In this document: positions 62,049 through 64,000 of the stretch, one piece after another
Layout: the number at the start of each line of letters is the position of its first letter
How positions within the stretch are numbered: the stretch's first letter is position 1
NCBI GenBank assembly: GCA_965219635.1
Contig: OZ244783.1
Span: 992,001-1,056,000, forward strand
DNA: 64,000 bases
Direction: 5' to 3'
Source: JAPOXR01 sp965219635
Lineage (GTDB): Bacteria; Pseudomonadota; Alphaproteobacteria; Rhodobacterales; Rhodobacteraceae
Position numbers and translations under genes: made by a program
Notes under the pieces: generated by a model
The model's input: the letters and a program-made list of their open reading frames with translations, nothing else
What the model was told of the DNA's origin: nothing
The model's database searches: none

Positions 62049-63494
62049 ATGTCACGGCTTGAGTTCCACAATACCGCAACGGGTAGCAAGGACCCGTTCG
62101 AGCCGCTCGATCCGCGCAAGGTGCGCATGTATCTGTGCGGTCCAACGGTGTATGACAGGGCGCATATCGGCAACGCACGGCCAGCGGTCGTGTTTGATGT
62201 GCTGTACCGGCTCCTTCGCGAGGTCTATTGCGCGCCCAACGTCGTTTATGTGCGCAACATCACTGACGTCGACGACAAGATCAACGCGCGCGCCATCGAA
62301 TGGAGCAAGGCTGGCGATGACCGTACGCTGCAGGAAATCGTACGGGCAATCACGGATGAGACCATTGCCTGGTATCATGAGGACATGGCGGCGCTGTCTG
62401 TGCTTCCACCTGATCATGAGCCCCGTGCAACGGAATATATTCCGCAGATGATCAGACTAGTGTCGCAGCTGCTGGATCTCGGAACCGCCTATGAGGCGCA
62501 GGGACATGTACTGTTCTCGGTCGACTGTTACGAAGATTACGGAAAGCTTGGGCGCAGGTCTCTGGAAGACATGATTGCCGGCGCAAGAGTGGAAGTTGCC
62601 CCCTACAAGAAGAACCCGACGGATTTTGTGCTCTGGAAGCCGTCTTCTGACGAGGAACCAGGCTGGGAGTCTCCCTGGGGCAGGGGAAGACCGGGATGGC
62701 ACATCGAATGCTCCGCAATGAGTCTCGAGTTGTTGGGTGAGAGTTTCGACATTCATGCCGGTGGTGCCGACCTGATCTTCCCTCATCACGAAAACGAAAT
62801 CGCACAGAGCAATTGTGCCAATCCCCACGCTGAATTCGCCCGCTACTGGTTGCACAATGGTTATCTGAGAGTTGAGGGCCAAAAGATGGCCAAGAGTCTG
62901 GGCAACTTCCTGACTGTGAAGGACTTGCGCGACCAGGGAGTGGATGGCAGTGCAATTCGCTTGGCCCTGCTATCCACCCACTACCGCCACCCACTGGATT
63001 GGACAGAGCGCAGGCTCCAGGAATGTAGCCGGACAATCGAGCGCTGGAGAAGACTTGTAGAGGACGCGGATGCCAGCAACCTGGTACATGGTGAAGCGTC
63101 ATCGGCCGTTGTGGGCGCGCTGATGGATGATCTCAACACTCCTGCGGCGATAGCTGAGTTGCACCGGCTGGCAAAGGTGAAGGATATCAGGACATTAAAG
63201 GCATCAGTGGACTTCCTTGGGTTGCTGGGCGGTCCACAGGCCAGTGAGGGAACCACTGCTGATGACCATGCGCGCGCCTTGATCGAGCGCTTGCTCGGAG
63301 AGAGGTCGGCGGCAAGGAAACGACGGGAATTTGTTGCCGCGGATCAGATCCGGGACCGGTTGCTCGGTGCCGGGGTCGAGATCAAGGATGGTCCGGAAGG
63401 CACGGATTGGCGGTTGTCCCAGTTTTTTGATCCGGGAAAACTGCAAGCCATGCAGGCGGAGGCCGGGCAAGGACAGGCGGGAGCGGGCAGATGA
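62049..63494 (+). CDS. cysS: Cysteine--tRNA ligase
   Basis: A 481-residue class I synthetase. The HIGH motif is YDRAHIGNARP near residues 35-45, zinc ligands include Cys in YLCGPTVY and WHIECSAM with His in FPHHENEIAQS, and the KMSKS motif reads KMAKSLGN. The C-terminal tRNA-binding part has ERSAARKRREFVAADQIRD. The ATG at 62049 follows AGGAA; a TTG four codons earlier is less likely. The last ten residues are Gly/Gln/Ala-rich. It shares 4 bases with the next gene, cimA, a pair also seen in Rhodobacterales. Confidence 0.95.
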   Translation: MSRLEFHNTATGSKDPFEPLDPRKVRMYLCGPTVYDRAHIGNARPAVVFDVLYRLLREVYCAPNVVYVRNITDVDDKINARAIEWSKAGDDRTLQEIVRAITDETIAWYHEDMAALSVLPPDHEPRATEYIPQMIRLVSQLLDLGTAYEAQGHVLFSVDCYEDYGKLGRRSLEDMIAGARVEVAPYKKNPTDFVLWKPSSDEEPGWESPWGRGRPGWHIECSAMSLELLGESFDIHAGGADLIFPHHENEIAQSNCANPHAEFARYWLHNGYLRVEGQKMAKSLGNFLTVKDLRDQGVDGSAIRLALLSTHYRHPLDWTERRLQECSRTIERWRRLVEDADASNLVHGEASSAVVGALMDDLNTPAAIAELHRLAKVKDIRTLKASVDFLGLLGGPQASEGTTADDHARALIERLLGERSAARKRREFVAADQIRDRLLGAGVEIKDGPEGTDWRLSQFFDPGKLQAMQAEAGQGQAGAGR

Positions 63495-64000
63495 CACGCG
63501 AACGCCTGACCCTTTACGACACTACTTTACGGGATGGACAGCAAACGCAAGGCGTCCAGTTTTCGTCACGGGAAAAGCACGCAATAGCGCGATCGCTTGA
63601 TGAACTCGGTGTCGACTATATTGAGGCTGGCTGGCCAGGGGCCAACCCAACCGACAGCGAGTTCTTCGCTCAGTCGCCTCAAAACCTGAGATCCAGAATC
63701 ACGGCGTTCGGCATGACCAAGCGATCGGGCCGGTCTGCATCCAACGACGAACTGCTTGCGGGCGTCATGAATGCTGGAACCGGAACGGTTTGCCTTGTCG
63801 GCAAGGCGCACGACTTCCATGTCCGCAATGCGCTCGGAGTTTCACTCTCGGAGAATGTCGAGAACATTGCGGAGTCCATCAGTCATCTGGTCGCCAACGG
63901 CCGGGAAGCGCTGTTTGATGCCGAGCATTTCTTTGACGGTTACGCATCGGACAAGGGCTATGCGCTGGAGTGTGCCATGGCGGCGCTAGAGGCTGGCGCA
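63491..64000 (+). CDS. cimA: Citramalate synthase, partial (runs off the window)
   Basis: The first 170 residues of an isopropylmalate/homocitrate/citramalate synthase family protein. It begins TLYDTTLRDGQQTQGVQFS, with the metal-binding LRDG and the EAGWPGANPTD segment (Gln, Pro and Asn positions matching CimA rather than LeuA, which has EAGFPxxSxGD), then ALFDAEHFFDGYASD. Those are the marks of the long citramalate synthase making 2-methylmalate from pyruvate and acetyl-CoA for isoleucine synthesis. It is coupled to cysS by an ATGA overlap. The end is outside the window. Confidence 0.88.
   Translation, partial: MTRERLTLYDTTLRDGQQTQGVQFSSREKHAIARSLDELGVDYIEAGWPGANPTDSEFFAQSPQNLRSRITAFGMTKRSGRSASNDELLAGVMNAGTGTVCLVGKAHDFHVRNALGVSLSENVENIAESISHLVANGREALFDAEHFFDGYASDKGYALECAMAALEAGA

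Overview
The window is a 64 kb piece of a Gram-negative alphaproteobacterial chromosome. The evidence is a kdsA gene (Kdo for LPS), a short second-type glutamyl-tRNA synthetase, CysS with a KMAKS signature, and the order leuA-mreB-mreC-mreD-mrdA-rodA-ghrA, which is known from Rhodobacterales and relatives. Base composition looks like the mid to high fifties in %GC by eye (not computed). Most of the window is ordinary chromosomal coding sequence. No prophage, insertion sequence, CRISPR array or complete mobile element was seen.

Layout. Positions 1-3.2 kb hold a RidA-family protein, a VOC protein and a PPK2 polyphosphate kinase, separated by long stretches without a credible gene. From 3.2 to 16 kb lies a carbohydrate-catabolism region: a minus-strand operon (inositol-2-dehydrogenase-like, Gfo/Idh/MocA oxidoreductase, 2-hydroxyacid dehydrogenase), then on the plus strand another Gfo/Idh/MocA protein, a GntR/FadR regulator with a perfect palindrome in front of it, a three-gene sugar ABC importer with a single-domain ATPase, an aldo/keto reductase, an aldehyde dehydrogenase and an enolase-superfamily enzyme close to galactarolactone cycloisomerase. 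Together these read as uptake and oxidative breakdown of a sugar or sugar lactone. From 16 to 19.8 kb is a minus-strand operon of two SDRs, a MetE-like zinc methyltransferase and a VOC protein.

At 20-21 kb there is a FitA-type antitoxin, an eroded FitB/VapC toxin and tRNA-Gln(UUG). Positions 21.4-26 kb carry phosphomannomutase, kdsA, nhaA and a uracil-DNA-glycosylase-fold protein. Positions 26-34.5 kb carry the cell-shape operon mreBCD-mrdA-rodA-ghrA and leuA, whose upstream region encodes a leucine-rich leader peptide and a hairpin. Positions 34.6-44 kb carry a secreted MORN-repeat protein, nadE, gltX, the glycine-cleavage operon gcvTHP and tRNA-Ala(CGC).

Positions 44.5-50.3 kb carry a Fic protein with an upstream palindrome and a partial beta-ketoadipate cluster (pcaC, pcaI, pcaJ, pcaF, pcaB, without pcaGH or pcaD). 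Positions 50.4-55.1 kb are the Entner-Doudoroff genes edd, eda and glk, with a decayed duplicated toxin-antitoxin locus lying between edd and eda. Positions 55.2-61.8 kb carry another Gfo/Idh/MocA gene, a three-gene operon (beta-hydroxyacid dehydrogenase, TIM-barrel isomerase, PanB-like protein) with two TTG starts coupled by TTGA overlaps, and an aminotransferase-decarboxylase pair. The window ends with cysS and the start of cimA.

The points most worth a second look are the leuA leader peptide and hairpin, the two decayed toxin-antitoxin loci (one inside the Entner-Doudoroff cluster), the palindromes in front of the GntR and Fic genes, the PanB-like operon, and an internal copy of the RFAPSPTG motif in GltX.
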